A stretch of DNA of 64,000 nt from Pseudomethylobacillus aquaticus (GTDB lineage: Bacteria; Pseudomonadota; Gammaproteobacteria; Burkholderiales; Methylophilaceae). Position 1 is the first letter of the stretch. The number at the start of each line of letters is the position of its first letter. Positions 26,219-35,593 of the stretch are shown here, piece by piece. The position numbers and the translations under genes are program-made. Location of the stretch: NCBI RefSeq assembly GCF_003730115.1, contig NZ_RJVP01000007.1, forward strand, positions 79,530-143,529. Direction: 5' to 3'. Below the pieces are notes generated by a model that saw only the letters and a list, made by a program, of their open reading frames with translations, searched no databases and was not told where the DNA came from.

Positions 26219-28579
26219 ATGGGCCAACCTAGCCGACTGCTACGATCGCATACTGCGATTCTTATAAGTGCTGGTTTGGCCTTGGTTGGAGGGCAATCAG
26301 TCAGTTTTGCCGCTTGCGAATCAGAGACCAGCACAAGCTGCCTGGAGAAGATCAGCGTCAGTGCCCGCAAGATACCGCAGGCCGAACAGGATGTACCAGT
26401 ATCCACGCATGTGGTCAGCGGCGAGACGCTAGCCAAATCCAACATCTACCAGGCTCAGGAACTGCCACAACTACTGCCCAACTTCAGCGTGCAGTTCTTT
26501 CAACCACGCCAGACCAGCTTTGGTATACGTGGCATAGGCAACAACCCAGCCAATGACGGGCTGGAAGGTAGCGTCGGCGTGTATCTGGACAATGTCTACC
26601 TGGGCAGACCCGGACAAGCGATGTTCGACTTGCTGGATATCGAACAGATCGAACTGCTGCGCGGGCCCCAAGGCACCCTGTTTGGAAAGAACACCACGGC
26701 CGGCGTATTGAACATTCAAACTCGCGCACCCAGCTTCACTCCAGAGCATTCGGTACAAGCATCGTTCGGCGAGCGTGACTTTCGTCAGTTCAAAGCCAGC
26801 CTGTCTCAAGGCATCAACGATGTCGCTGCGTTTCGGGTTTCGGCCTATGAAACCAAGGAGGACGGCTGGATCAAGAACCTGTTCAATGGCCGCAATACCA
26901 ATAGCGCTGACCGGGCCGGGATACGTGCGCAACTGCTGCTAGTCCCGAACACCGACTCCAGTTACCGCATCATCCTTGAACATAACAATGAGGATTCCAG
27001 TGCGGGGCGCAGCATCCCATACCGCTATGGGCCATGGAACATAGGCCAGACCGCAGGCAACCTGCCCATAGGCGCGCCAGGCAGCAATGCCACCACACTC
27101 CCCCAACACGCAGCATTGCTAGGTGCGACTGGCATCATCCTCGATCCGCAACGTTACGAGGTGAACGTGGACACAGCACAGCGCACCCGCGTAGACCAAA
27201 GCGCCATCTCGATGGAAGCCAACTGGGAGCTGGGCGCCTACAAACTGACGTCGATCAGCGCCTGGCGCGACTGGAAATACCGCCCGCAGGTGGACCTCGA
27301 TACCACCAATCTGTTTGCCGTGAATGGCGGCTTCTTTACAGATGAACAGCAATTCACCCAGGAGTTACGCCTCAGCTCTCCGGATAACCAGCGTCATCAA
27401 TATCAGGTCGGCGCGTATTACTATTTTCAGGACATCGATAGCAGAAATGACTTTCAGTCTGGTCCAAGCGCACTCGCTTTAACTGGCGCTTTTCCGAACA
27501 ATCGCAGGCTGACCGGCACGGCCGATTCAACCCGCAACAGTTTTGCGCTGTTCGGGCAATCCGTGACGCATGTCACTGAACAGTTCGATATCACGGCAGG
27601 CCTGCGCCATACCACCGAGCATGTGGAAGCGCGTGTGATTCAGAATGAAGTGATGCCGGCTTTCCCAGTGAGTCCGCTGTTCCAGTTCTACGATTCCGGC
27701 AAACTATCCCGTACGGATAGCAGCTGGTCTACGCTGCTCACGGCAAGTTACCGGCATACCCCGCACTGGATGAGCTTTGCCACCCTCTCCAGCGGAGAAA
27801 AATCAGGCGGCTATAATCTCAACAATGTCACCAGCCCGGGTTCGGTACTGGGCAATGCCGCGCTGGATATCGAACCGGAAAAAGCGACTAACGTCGAGAT
27901 CGGCTTCAAAACTGCCTGGCTGCAAGACCGCATACGTTTCAACGCCACCGCTTTTGTAAGCAAAGTACGCGACTATCAGGCGGTCACAAATACCCAGGTA
28001 GCGAATACCTTTGTCGGACTACTCACCAATGTCGGCGACCTCACCAGCAAAGGGGTCGAGTTCGACCTTAGAGCAAAAGCGACGCCCAGCCTGACCATGA
28101 GCCTCAGCGGCGCCTACACAGACGCCACCTTCGACTCCGGCACGGCGCCAACCCCGTTTGAGACATTCAATGGACCCGGGGGCACGCCAGATAGTGGCTA
28201 TGGCAAGGGATTCCGCAGCATTGCAGGCAACCGCGTCAACAACGCCCCCCGCTTCTCCTATCAGCTTGGCGCACAATCGGAATGGTATCTGAATGGCACA
28301 ACCAGGCAATATGCGCATGCTTACTGGAGCTGGCAGTCGTCAACGTATGGCGACATCAACAACTCGACCTACTCCCGCATCCCCAGTTACGGGCTACTCA
28401 ATCTTTCCACGGGCCTTGCGTTCAAAACACGGCATGGCGTGATCGATGTCTCTGCCTGGATCAAAAATGCGCTGGACGAACGCTACTTTCCGTCGCTGTT
28501 CAATCTTGGCAGTGGGGTATATCTGGGCTATGCCGGTATGCCGCGCACAGCTGGCTTCACCATGCGTTATGATTTCTAA
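26219..28579 (+). CDS. TonB-dependent outer-membrane receptor
   Basis: A 786-residue protein with a signal peptide (hydrophobic AILISAGLALVGGQSV, cleavage near SFA-A). Next come the plug domain (LPQLLPNFSVQFF, FGIRGIGNNPAN, GVYLDNVYLG, LLRGPQGTLFGKNTTAGVLN) and a beta-barrel ending in the aromatic residue F (TMRYDF). No clear family for the ligand: FGKNTTAG is typical of receptors for siderophores, sugars or vitamins. It has no visible Shine-Dalgarno, and the gene is 27 bases after the kinase, so it is probably co-transcribed. The transported substrate is unknown. Confidence 0.92.
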   Translation: MGQPSRLLRSHTAILISAGLALVGGQSVSFAACESETSTSCLEKISVSARKIPQAEQDVPVSTHVVSGETLAKSNIYQAQELPQLLPNFSVQFFQPRQTSFGIRGIGNNPANDGLEGSVGVYLDNVYLGRPGQAMFDLLDIEQIELLRGPQGTLFGKNTTAGVLNIQTRAPSFTPEHSVQASFGERDFRQFKASLSQGINDVAAFRVSAYETKEDGWIKNLFNGRNTNSADRAGIRAQLLLVPNTDSSYRIILEHNNEDSSAGRSIPYRYGPWNIGQTAGNLPIGAPGSNATTLPQHAALLGATGIILDPQRYEVNVDTAQRTRVDQSAISMEANWELGAYKLTSISAWRDWKYRPQVDLDTTNLFAVNGGFFTDEQQFTQELRLSSPDNQRHQYQVGAYYYFQDIDSRNDFQSGPSALALTGAFPNNRRLTGTADSTRNSFALFGQSVTHVTEQFDITAGLRHTTEHVEARVIQNEVMPAFPVSPLFQFYDSGKLSRTDSSWSTLLTASYRHTPHWMSFATLSSGEKSGGYNLNNVTSPGSVLGNAALDIEPEKATNVEIGFKTAWLQDRIRFNATAFVSKVRDYQAVTNTQVANTFVGLLTNVGDLTSKGVEFDLRAKATPSLTMSLSGAYTDATFDSGTAPTPFETFNGPGGTPDSGYGKGFRSIAGNRVNNAPRFSYQLGAQSEWYLNGTTRQYAHAYWSWQSSTYGDINNSTYSRIPSYGLLNLSTGLAFKTRHGVIDVSAWIKNALDERYFPSLFNLGSGVYLGYAGMPRTAGFTMRYDF

Positions 28580-28615
28580 GCGGTTTACAATCCGATCCTG
28601 AATCACATTTTGGAT

Positions 28616-28647
28616 AAAAAAAGCCCTGCGCAGGGGATGTCGCAGGG
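28616..28647 (-). terminator. Intrinsic terminator in the TonB receptor/alternative oxidase convergent gap
   Basis: Stem CCCTGCG/CGCAGGG with a 10-base loop; on the minus strand it is followed by CTTTTTTT (28622-28616). This suits transcription from the alternative oxidase gene, whose stop lies about 175 bases upstream. On the plus strand there is no T-run. Confidence 0.6.
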
Positions 28648-28666
28648 TCGAGTGGAGGTTACTAGC

Positions 28667-28729
28667 ATGTCAGCCGAGTATGGCCTTAGCTTTACAATCA
28701 CGCCATCCCCACAACGGGGTATGGGCTAA
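28667..28729 (+). CDS. Possible very small ORF (20 codons) after the TonB receptor
   Basis: ATG to TAA encodes MSAEYGLSFTITPSPQRGMG. It is supported only by a good Shine-Dalgarno (GGAGG, 8-base spacing). It lies in a 244-base intergenic gap, with a CCCC/GGGG hairpin in its 3' half. It may be a chance ORF. Confidence 0.2.
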   Translation: MSAEYGLSFTITPSPQRGMG

Positions 28730-28823
28730 CAAACGCCAGACGCACTCAAGCGCTATCCACTGCGTTTAGATCAAAGAAATTCCGCACCGGCTCCAGTTCA
28801 CAATCACGCAGCAAGCAGCTGAA

Positions 28824-29546
28824 TCATGTATCCAAACGAATCGTATCGGCATGCTCAGGGTAAGGTGCTGCTTGCTCATGCGCCCCCGGCCTGCCGGCCA
28901 ACTGGTCAGACAAGCCGTGGTTGATATCGCGGTGATGCGCTTCATCTGCCCGCACCATCAGGATGACATCCCGCAAGCTGGCGTCGTCCGGCAGCTTCCA
29001 GTAGTGTTTGGCGATAGCCGGTGCCGCAACATTGGCTGAGCGACCGCTATCGATCTCTTGCAGATACAGCGTATAGCTAAGTACCGCTTCTTCTTCAAAG
29101 TAGCCAACGACCCGATGGGCAGTACGCGCAGAGATCAGGTACAGCAACATGAAACCAATGAAGAAGCCCCACTGCACCAGCAGTACGATGATGCGCTCGA
29201 AAGTGGTCGGTTTTGCGATTGCGATGAAGGTCATCAGATGCATGCGCTCGTTCTCTGCCTCTTCAAGCAGCGTGCGTATCCAGCCGTGATCGTCCTCCAT
29301 GCGGCGTAAACTGCTTAGATGCACCATCATACCGCCCACTATGCCGGGCACCGCTGCCACCGTTTCCAGCACAACGGCGCGATGCCCGTAACGTTTGGCA
29401 AAGAAGGTGTCTGCGCACCAGCGCAGCACTTTGGTGAACATGAGCGCGAACCGGTCAGAAGCTCCGTCAGGGCGGTGATGCCTGTCAAGATGATCCAGGC
29501 TTGATGCATGCGCATCATCAAGACGATTTTCGATACTTTCAGACAT
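28824..29546 (-). CDS. aox: Alternative oxidase (cyanide-insensitive ubiquinol oxidase)
   Basis: A 240-residue membrane diiron oxidase that passes electrons from ubiquinol directly to oxygen without pumping protons. The metal-ligand motifs are all present: [41 protein letters not shown] and [13 protein letters not shown]. An interfacial hydrophobic segment ([20 protein letters not shown]) lies between the second and third. The start at ATG 29546 gives a compact N-terminus; longer versions only add non-conserved residues. The family is widespread in plants and fungi but only scattered in bacteria. The gene stands alone beside tRNA-Lys. Confidence 0.94.
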   Translation of the reverse strand: MSESIENRLDDAHASSLDHLDRHHRPDGASDRFALMFTKVLRWCADTFFAKRYGHRAVVLETVAAVPGIVGGMMVHLSSLRRMEDDHGWIRTLLEEAENERMHLMTFIAIAKPTTFERIIVLLVQWGFFIGFMLLYLISARTAHRVVGYFEEEAVLSYTLYLQEIDSGRSANVAAPAIAKHYWKLPDDASLRDVILMVRADEAHHRDINHGLSDQLAGRPGAHEQAAPYPEHADTIRLDT

Positions 29547-29783
29547 AGCCTGATCCCTCACCTTTCTGCATCCAGAACACCTGGGCGATCCCGATACACG
29601 CAGTAAGGCATGCGCATGAAACTCACCCGTGACCCGATTATCCCGCCGACTATTGGCAGCTAGTAATCCGACCTTCACAGGATGCGGGTAGTTCGCTCAG
29701 TCACTATTCAAGTGTAGGCGGCTTTTATGTCAGATTGTGCGCGGGCATAAGCTAGTACGCTTTTCTCACACTTCACCCACGCC

Positions 29784-29821
29784 AAAAACAAAAACGGCTT
29801 AGGACAGAATCCTAAGCCGTT
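29784..29821 (-). terminator. Strong intrinsic terminator of tRNA-Lys
   Basis: Minus strand: a perfect 12-bp stem (AACGGCTTAGGA/TCCTAAGCCGTT) with a 5-base loop, followed by TTTTTGTTTTT. It begins 9 bases after the tRNA end. Confidence 0.9.
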
Positions 29822-29829
29822 AAATGTTT

Positions 29830-29905
29830 TGGTAGGGTGTGCGGGGATCGAACCCACGACAAACGGATTAAAAGTCCGCTGCTCTACCAGCTGAGCTAAC
29901 ACCCC
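29830..29905 (-). tRNA. tRNA-Lys (anticodon TTT)
   Basis: A 76-base cloverleaf. Acceptor GGGGTGT pairs with ACACCCT (one G-T pair at the first position); D-stem GCTC/GAGC, anticodon stem GCGGA/TCCGT with loop CTTTTAA (anticodon TTT), T-loop TTCGATC, and encoded ACCA. It is followed by its own strong terminator. Confidence 0.95.
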
Positions 29906-29979
29906 TCACCACGCTGACCTTAAAGGCCAGATGGAAAGCGCGCAATTATCCTGAAAAGGGCCCTGCGCGTCAACGACAA

Positions 29980-31332
29980 CTAGCGCATACCGGGAAAGCG
30001 GCCTTGCATGGCACGCATCATCTTGGCCATGCCGCCTTTGGAGATCATCTTCATCATCTTCTGCGCTTCTTCGAACTGGTTGAGCAGTCGGTTGACTTCC
30101 TGCACCTGAACGCCAGCGCCAGCCGCGATCCTGCGCTTGCGCGTGGCCTTGATGATCTCCGGCTTGCGACGTTCGGAAGGCGTCATCGAGTTGATGATGC
30201 CTTCCAGACGGCGCATGGCTTTATCCCCCTGCTCACCCCCCATCTGCCCTGCCATGCCGGCCACCTGCGCCGGCATCTTGTCCATCAATGCAGCCATGCC
30301 GCCCATATTGCGCATCTGCTGCATCTGCGCCTTGAAGTCGTCGAGATCGAAGCTCTTGCCAGACTTGACCTTGTCCGCAAAGCGCTTTGCTTCGTCCAGG
30401 TCGACGTTCTTCTGCGCCTGCTCTATCAGCGACAACACATCGCCCATGCCCAGCACGCGTGAGGCCATGCGTTCCGGGTGGAACGGCTCCAGACCATCGA
30501 CCTTTTCGCTGACACCAATGAACTTGATCGGCTTGCCGGTGATATGCCGTACAGACAGCGCAGCACCACCTCGCGCATCACCATCCAGCTTGGTCAGCAC
30601 CACCCCGGTCAAGGGCAGGGTCTCGCCAAAGGCGCGCGCCGTATTGACGGCATCCTGGCCCTGCATGGCGTCCACCACGAACAGGGTTTCGATCGGCTTG
30701 AGCAGCGTGTGCAGCTTGCTGATCTCGGCCATCATGGCTTCGTCTATGCCCAGTCGGCCCGCCGTATCGAAGATCACCACATCGTAGTAGTGACGCCTGG
30801 CGTAATCCAGCGTGGCCGCAGCGATATCAAGCGGCTTCTGGGTAGCGTTTGAATCAAAACAGTCGACTTCCAGGCTGGCCGCCAGCGTTTTCAGCTGCTC
30901 GATCGCCGCCGGACGGTACACATCGGCACTGGCCAGCAGCACTTTCTTCTTCTGGCCTTTGAGTAACCGCGCCAGCTTGGCCGAAGTCGTGGTCTTGCCG
31001 GAACCCTGCAAACCTGCCATCAGCACGATGGCGGGCGGCACGGCAGCCAGATTCAGCTCGCTGTTCTGCTCCCCCATCAAGCGGGTCAGCTCTTCGTGTA
31101 CCACCTGAATCACGGCCTGGCCAGGACTCAGGCTCTGTAACACTTCGCGCCCCTGCGCGCGCTCCTTGACCTGTGCGATGAAGTCCTTGACCACAGGCAA
31201 GGCCACGTCCGCCTCCAGCAAGGCCATACGCACTTCACGCATGGCATCACTGATATTGTCTTCGGTCAATCGCGCCTGACCACGCAAGGTCTTGATGACC
31301 TGCTGCAAGCGTCCGCTTAAGTTTTCTAGCAT
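29980..31332 (-). CDS. ffh: Signal recognition particle protein Ffh
   Basis: A 450-residue SRP GTPase that delivers nascent membrane proteins to the Sec translocon together with 4.5S RNA and FtsY. It has an N domain, then a G domain with VLMAGLQGSGKTTTSAKLAR (P-loop), FDTAGRLGIDEAMM, TGVVLTKLDGDARGGAALS, and a methionine-rich M domain (RKPEIIKATRKRRIAAGAGV then FEEAQKMMKMISKGGMAKMM). It faces away from the ypjD-like gene, a divergent pairing also found in other proteobacteria. Confidence 0.97.
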   Translation of the reverse strand: MLENLSGRLQQVIKTLRGQARLTEDNISDAMREVRMALLEADVALPVVKDFIAQVKERAQGREVLQSLSPGQAVIQVVHEELTRLMGEQNSELNLAAVPPAIVLMAGLQGSGKTTTSAKLARLLKGQKKKVLLASADVYRPAAIEQLKTLAASLEVDCFDSNATQKPLDIAAATLDYARRHYYDVVIFDTAGRLGIDEAMMAEISKLHTLLKPIETLFVVDAMQGQDAVNTARAFGETLPLTGVVLTKLDGDARGGAALSVRHITGKPIKFIGVSEKVDGLEPFHPERMASRVLGMGDVLSLIEQAQKNVDLDEAKRFADKVKSGKSFDLDDFKAQMQQMRNMGGMAALMDKMPAQVAGMAGQMGGEQGDKAMRRLEGIINSMTPSERRKPEIIKATRKRRIAAGAGVQVQEVNRLLNQFEEAQKMMKMISKGGMAKMMRAMQGRFPGMR

Positions 31333-31366
31333 GATGCTGGTTCACCCATCAGCGGCTGTCGCCGCA

Positions 31367-31394
31367 TTGTGTCTAATTGAAGATGTTGTAGTAT
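31367..31394 (+). promoter_or_regulatory. Putative promoter of the ypjD-like gene
   Basis: TTGTGT (31367-31372) and TAGTAT (31389-31394) are separated by 16 bases, about 40 bases before the gene start. It is a modest match to consensus. Confidence 0.3.
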
Positions 31395-31434
31395 GCTGTG
31401 TTGACCGATTTTAACCCATGTTCACGCCACCGCC

Positions 31435-32241
31435 ATGCCATCCATCGCGCCCTATCTGCTGGTCATTGCGCTTTACCTGCTGATCGCCTTCGACTACTGG
31501 CGCCATGCGCGCCAGGCGCCCACTGCTGCCCGTATCCGCCTGCACAGCGTAGGCATCGCACTGGCGCTCATGTTGCATGGCTGGCTGCTTTACCACACCT
31601 TGCTGGATGGCGGCCTCAATCTGGGCTTTGCCAACGCCTTGTCGGCTGTGGCCTGGTTGACGGTACTGATCTACTGGCTCAGTGATGTACGCCACACCAT
31701 GAACAGCCTGCAAGCCTTTGTGCTGCCTGTGGCGGCGATCCTGGTACTGATCCAGTACTGCCTGCCGGAAACCCATCTGCTGCCTTATGCAGGCCAGCCT
31801 TTATTCATGACGCATCTGGTCATCGCCTTGCTGGCCTACAGCTTGTTCACTTTTGCCGCCTTGCATGCTTTGCTGATGGCTGTCGCGGAACGTTCCTTGC
31901 ACCAAAAGAGCACCCTGATCAAGCTGCCTGACTTCCCGCCGCTGATGGCGATGGAAACCCTGCTGTTCCGGGTGATCGCAATCGGCTTTCTGCTACTGAC
32001 ACTCACGCTGCTCAGTGGCGTCTTGTTCTCGGAAGCGTTGTTCCAGCAGCCAATGAAGCTCAATCACAAGAACATCTTCACCCTGGCTTCCTGGTTGATC
32101 TTTGGTGGCTTGCTGCTAGGGCGTGCCAGTTACGGCTGGCGCGGTCGCATTGCGATCCGCTGGACCTTGACCGGCTTCGTTATATTGCTACTGGCCTACG
32201 CGGGCAGCAAATTCGTGCTCGAGATCGTGCTCGGCAGATAA
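31435..32241 (+). CDS. ypjD: YpjD/CcsA-family cytochrome c assembly-like inner membrane protein
   Basis: A 268-residue polytopic membrane protein with about eight hydrophobic spans, matching the CcsA/CcmF-like integral membrane family. It carries a segment resembling the haem-handling loop (LNHKNIFTLASWLIFGGLL), and the region around LSAVAWLTVLIYWL is shared by the family. It is divergent from ffh, the same pairing as E. coli ypjD-ffh. True cytochrome c assembly activity is unproven for YpjD members; a role in membrane protein or haem handling is inferred. Confidence 0.8.
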   Translation: MPSIAPYLLVIALYLLIAFDYWRHARQAPTAARIRLHSVGIALALMLHGWLLYHTLLDGGLNLGFANALSAVAWLTVLIYWLSDVRHTMNSLQAFVLPVAAILVLIQYCLPETHLLPYAGQPLFMTHLVIALLAYSLFTFAALHALLMAVAERSLHQKSTLIKLPDFPPLMAMETLLFRVIAIGFLLLTLTLLSGVLFSEALFQQPMKLNHKNIFTLASWLIFGGLLLGRASYGWRGRIAIRWTLTGFVILLLAYAGSKFVLEIVLGR

Positions 32242-32287
32242 TCCCTGCGCTTCAGCCAGCACCTGAGCTGCTGCCCTGACCCAGGCT

Positions 32288-32956
32288 TCAAGCGTGACGC
32301 AGGCTGATGATGGGCCAGCCGTGCGCTTCAGCGTAAGCGCGCAGCGTGTCATCCGGATCCACCGCCACCGGCTGGGCCACCAGCTGCATCAGTGGCAGAT
32401 CGTTGTGAGAGTCACTATAGAACCACACCGTTTCATAATCGGCCAGTGACTGGCCACGTGCACTCAGCCATTCATTCAAACGCGTGATCTTGCCATGCTG
32501 GAAGCTGGGCGTGCCGGTGACGCCGCCCGTGAACTGACCGTCGATCTGTTCCGGCGTGGTGCCTATCAGCTGATCTATGCCATACGCTTTAGCGATAGGC
32601 GTGGTCACAAAGCTGTTGGTCGCGGTGATCACCAGCAACTCATCCCCCTGCGCTTTATGCTTGTCGACCAGCGCCTGCGCCAGATCCGTCATCATTGGAC
32701 GCACTTTGCGTTCCATGTAGCGCGCATGCAGTTGCTCCAGCTCAGCGCGCGGGATCTCGCTCAGCGGCTTGAGCTGAAAATCCAGAAAAGCGTAGATATC
32801 CAGCTTGCCCTGCTTGTAGTCTTCGTAGAATTGCAGATTCCTGGCCAGATGCTGTTCACGGTCCAGATAGCCTTCTTCAATGAGGAATTGACCCCACTGA
32901 AAATCACTATCGCCAGCCAACAAGGTGTTATCAAGATCAAAAATAGCGAGACGCAA
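32288..32956 (-). CDS. HAD-superfamily hydrolase, subfamily IB (SerB-like)
   Basis: A 222-residue phosphatase-like protein. Motif I is FDLDNTLLAGDSDFQWG with the nucleophile and acid-base aspartates; motif II is VITATNSFVT, motif III the lysine in FQHGKIT, and motif IV FYSDSHNDLPLM. It has the N-terminal cap typical of SerB-like members. I chose the TTG at 32956 because GGAG lies 7 bases upstream and the protein then begins MRLAIFDLDN, as in homologues; no ATG fits. The upstream GTG form adds 15 residues without similarity. The true substrate is unknown. Confidence 0.85.
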   Translation of the reverse strand: MRLAIFDLDNTLLAGDSDFQWGQFLIEEGYLDREQHLARNLQFYEDYKQGKLDIYAFLDFQLKPLSEIPRAELEQLHARYMERKVRPMMTDLAQALVDKHKAQGDELLVITATNSFVTTPIAKAYGIDQLIGTTPEQIDGQFTGGVTGTPSFQHGKITRLNEWLSARGQSLADYETVWFYSDSHNDLPLMQLVAQPVAVDPDDTLRAYAEAHGWPIISLRHA

Positions 32957-33014
32957 AGCAAGACTCCAAACAGGTTTAAGTGTCGCGCGGCTTATCACCA
33001 CGCCATGAATGCCA

Positions 33015-33902
33015 TCAACGGATACCCGGCCACTTGATCGGCAGCACCAGCAACACCCCCACCACGATCACGGCCAGTGCCAGATACTCGGTCGCATCGA
33101 TGCTTTCGCCTGCCAGCCATACTCCCAGCCACATCGCCACCAGCGGATTGATGAACGCATAGCTGGTCGCTAATGCCGGACGCACTGTTTTCAGCAGGTA
33201 AAGATACGCGCTGTAGGCGACCAGCGAGCCGAGGATGATCAGGTAGATGATCGCAGCAACGGATGCCTGACTGATCTGCCGCGGCCAGGACTCCCCCGCC
33301 ACCAGACTCGCCAGCACCAGAACAAGTCCGCCACCCAGCATTTGGGCCGCACTGGCCATGGCCCCGGTGGGCATGGGCAACACCTTGCCCCACACTGAAC
33401 CGAATGCCCAGCTGGCCGCCGCCAGGATCAGCACCAAGGCACCCACCGGGCTGGCCTGCAGGCTTTGCCCCATGGTCAGGATCACCACCCCCAGCGTACC
33501 AACGGCGATGCCTGACCATTCACGCTTGTTCGGGGATTGCCCCCAACAGGCAGAGAACAGCGCCATCCATAACGGCACGGTGGCGATAGTCAAGGCTGAC
33601 ACACCGGTACTTACCGTCTGCTCCGCATAGGCCACGGCACCGTTGCCAGCAGCCAGCAACAAGCCACCCACTGCCGTGGCGCCCAGCCACTCGCGCCAGC
33701 CTGGCACTACCGCACCGCGCCAGCACAAGTACGCAAACAACAAGGCACCGGCGATCACGAAGCGCAGTGCGGCCATCATGAACGGCGGGAAACTGTCGAT
33801 GGCGATACGCATCGCCAGAAAGGTCGAGCCCCAGATGAAGTACAGCGCTACCAGCGCCAGGACGATCAACAGCCGCTGGCTGGCTTTGCCATCAATACGC
33901 AC
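33015..33902 (-). CDS. EamA/DMT-family transporter
   Basis: A 295-residue inner-membrane protein with ten predicted spans in two homologous EamA halves. The first half has YFIWGSTFLAMRIAID, PFMMAALRFVIAGALLF and STGVSALTIATVPLWMAL; the second has SWAFGSVWGKVLP, YLIILGSLVAYSAYLYLLKT and YAFINPLVAMWLGVWLAGE. The family exports metabolites such as amino acids. It lies 10 bases downstream of leuA and upstream of the HAD gene, so it may be co-transcribed with leuA. A GTG start is used. Substrate unknown. Confidence 0.9.
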   Translation of the reverse strand: MRIDGKASQRLLIVLALVALYFIWGSTFLAMRIAIDSFPPFMMAALRFVIAGALLFAYLCWRGAVVPGWREWLGATAVGGLLLAAGNGAVAYAEQTVSTGVSALTIATVPLWMALFSACWGQSPNKREWSGIAVGTLGVVILTMGQSLQASPVGALVLILAAASWAFGSVWGKVLPMPTGAMASAAQMLGGGLVLVLASLVAGESWPRQISQASVAAIIYLIILGSLVAYSAYLYLLKTVRPALATSYAFINPLVAMWLGVWLAGESIDATEYLALAVIVVGVLLVLPIKWPGIR

Positions 33903-33912
33903 AGGACATCGG

Positions 33913-35445
33913 CTACACCTGTGGGTGCGCGCGCTCGGCCTTGGAATGCAGCTTGTTCAGCCCATTCAAATAAGCCTTGGCAGAGGCAATGACGATATCG
34001 GTATCCGCGCCCTGACCGTTGACGATACGGCCGCCACGCGACAGACGTACCGTTACCTCACCCTGTGCATCGGTGCCACTGGTGATGTTGTTGACCGAAT
34101 ACAGCAACAACTCGGCACCACTGGCTGCGATCTGCTCGATGGCCTTGAACGCGGCATCCACCGGACCACCGCCGTCGGCTTCGGCACGCTGCTCTTTGCC
34201 GCTGACCGAAACACTGACCACGGCATGTGGCACCTCGCCGGTCTGCGAACATACCTGCAAGTAAGCCAGTTTGTAGTATTCAGCCGCTTCATCGATGAAC
34301 TCGTCGCTCATCAAGGCATGCAGATCTTCATCGAAGATCTCTGACTTTTTGTCAGCCAAATCCTTGAAGCGTGCAAACGCCGCATTGAGGGCTTCCTCAC
34401 TATCCAGCTCGATGCCCAATTCCTTGAGACGGCTGCGGAAGGCGTTGCGGCCAGACAACTTGCCCAAGGTGAGCTTGTTGGCGCCCCAGCCCACGTCTTC
34501 GGCACGCATAATCTCGTAGGTTTCACGGTGCTTCAGCACGCCGTCCTGATGGATGCCGGATTCATGCGCAAAGGCATTAGCACCAACGACAGCTTTGTTA
34601 GGCTGCACCGGATAACCGGTGATGGTGGATACCAGACGCGAGGTTGGCACGATCTGCGTGGTGTCGATGGTAGTGTCGAGGTTGAACACATCACGGCGCG
34701 TCTTCACGGCCATGACGATCTCCTCCAGGCTGGCATTGCCCGCGCGCTCACCCAGACCATTGATGGTGCATTCCACCTGGCGCGCACCGCCCATGACGGC
34801 TGCAAGCGAGTTGGCCACGGCCATGCCGAGGTCGTTATGACAGTGCGTGGACCACACCACCTTGTCGGCATTCGGCACACGTGCAATCAATTGGGCCATG
34901 CGTTCGCCCCACAAGGCCGGGATGGAATAACCCACCGTGTCCGGCACGTTGATGGTCTTGGCACCGGCCTGGATCACAGCGTCGAACACGCGGGTCAGGA
35001 AATCCATATCGGAACGCACCGCATCCTCGGCGGAGAACTCGACATCCTCGGTATATTCAAGCGCCCACTTCACCGCCTGCACGGCACGCTCGACCACTTG
35101 GTCTTCGGTCATGCGCAGCTTGTTTTCCATGTGGATCTTGCTGGTCGCGATAAAGGTGTGGATACGGCCCGACTTGGCCGGACGTATGGCCTCGCCAGCA
35201 CGGCGCACATCGTTCTCGCTGGCACGCGCCAGCGAGCATACGGTGGACTCCTTGATCACCGAAGCGATGGCGTGGATCGCCTCGAAATCGCCAGGGCTGG
35301 CCGCAGCAAAACCGGCCTCGATGACATTGACACCGAGCTTTTCCAGCTGGCGCGCAATGCGGAGTTTTTCTTCTTTGGTCATGGCCGCACCGGGGCTTTG
35401 TTCACCGTCGCGGAGGGTGGTATCAAAAATGATCAATTGGTTCAT
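33913..35445 (-). CDS. leuA: 2-isopropylmalate synthase
   Basis: A 510-residue enzyme of the first committed leucine step, condensing 2-oxoisovalerate with acetyl-CoA. The TIM-barrel domain shows [51 protein letters not shown] and [17 protein letters not shown]. The C-terminal regulatory domain, which binds leucine for feedback inhibition, begins after about 390 ([20 protein letters not shown]). It is downstream of pssA on the same strand with a 287-base leader containing unusual repeats. The EamA gene follows within 10 bases. Confidence 0.96.
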   Translation of the reverse strand: MNQLIIFDTTLRDGEQSPGAAMTKEEKLRIARQLEKLGVNVIEAGFAAASPGDFEAIHAIASVIKESTVCSLARASENDVRRAGEAIRPAKSGRIHTFIATSKIHMENKLRMTEDQVVERAVQAVKWALEYTEDVEFSAEDAVRSDMDFLTRVFDAVIQAGAKTINVPDTVGYSIPALWGERMAQLIARVPNADKVVWSTHCHNDLGMAVANSLAAVMGGARQVECTINGLGERAGNASLEEIVMAVKTRRDVFNLDTTIDTTQIVPTSRLVSTITGYPVQPNKAVVGANAFAHESGIHQDGVLKHRETYEIMRAEDVGWGANKLTLGKLSGRNAFRSRLKELGIELDSEEALNAAFARFKDLADKKSEIFDEDLHALMSDEFIDEAAEYYKLAYLQVCSQTGEVPHAVVSVSVSGKEQRAEADGGGPVDAAFKAIEQIAASGAELLLYSVNNITSGTDAQGEVTVRLSRGGRIVNGQGADTDIVIASAKAYLNGLNKLHSKAERAHPQV

Positions 35446-35542
35446 GGCGAAATTCCGTCAGTCTGTTCAATTCAGTCTCTGCGTCTGCTAGGCATGACGC
35501 GCTGGGGTACTACTCGGGAGTGGGGAGGATAGTCTGCGCGCT

Positions 35543-35593
35543 AGCGCAGCAGAGCCGAGCGCAGCAAAAAAGAGCGCAGCTGAGCCGAGCGCA
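35543..35593. repeat. Two 21-base direct repeats (30-base period) upstream of leuA
   Basis: Copies at 35543-35563 and 35573-35593 differ at a single base and are separated by a 9-base spacer that includes A6. They lie 98-148 bases upstream of the leuA start. On the minus strand the same segment can be read as a short leader ORF rich in leucine codons (start ATG at 35606, stop near 35511), but other frames are equally open. The function is unproven. Confidence 0.5.

Noticed and set aside
28740..28800. FNR-type box (TTGAT-N4-ATCAA) near the alternative oxidase
   Set aside because: Only one half-site (TTGATCTAAA) matches and it is downstream of the gene's coding strand end.
29708..29902. 64-codon minus-strand ORF over tRNA-Lys
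   Set aside because: It reads through the tRNA and its terminator; not a gene.
29500..29980. Genomic island or prophage integrated at tRNA-Lys
   Set aside because: No integrase, direct repeats of the tRNA 3' end or shift in composition was seen; only the alternative oxidase beside it is unusual.
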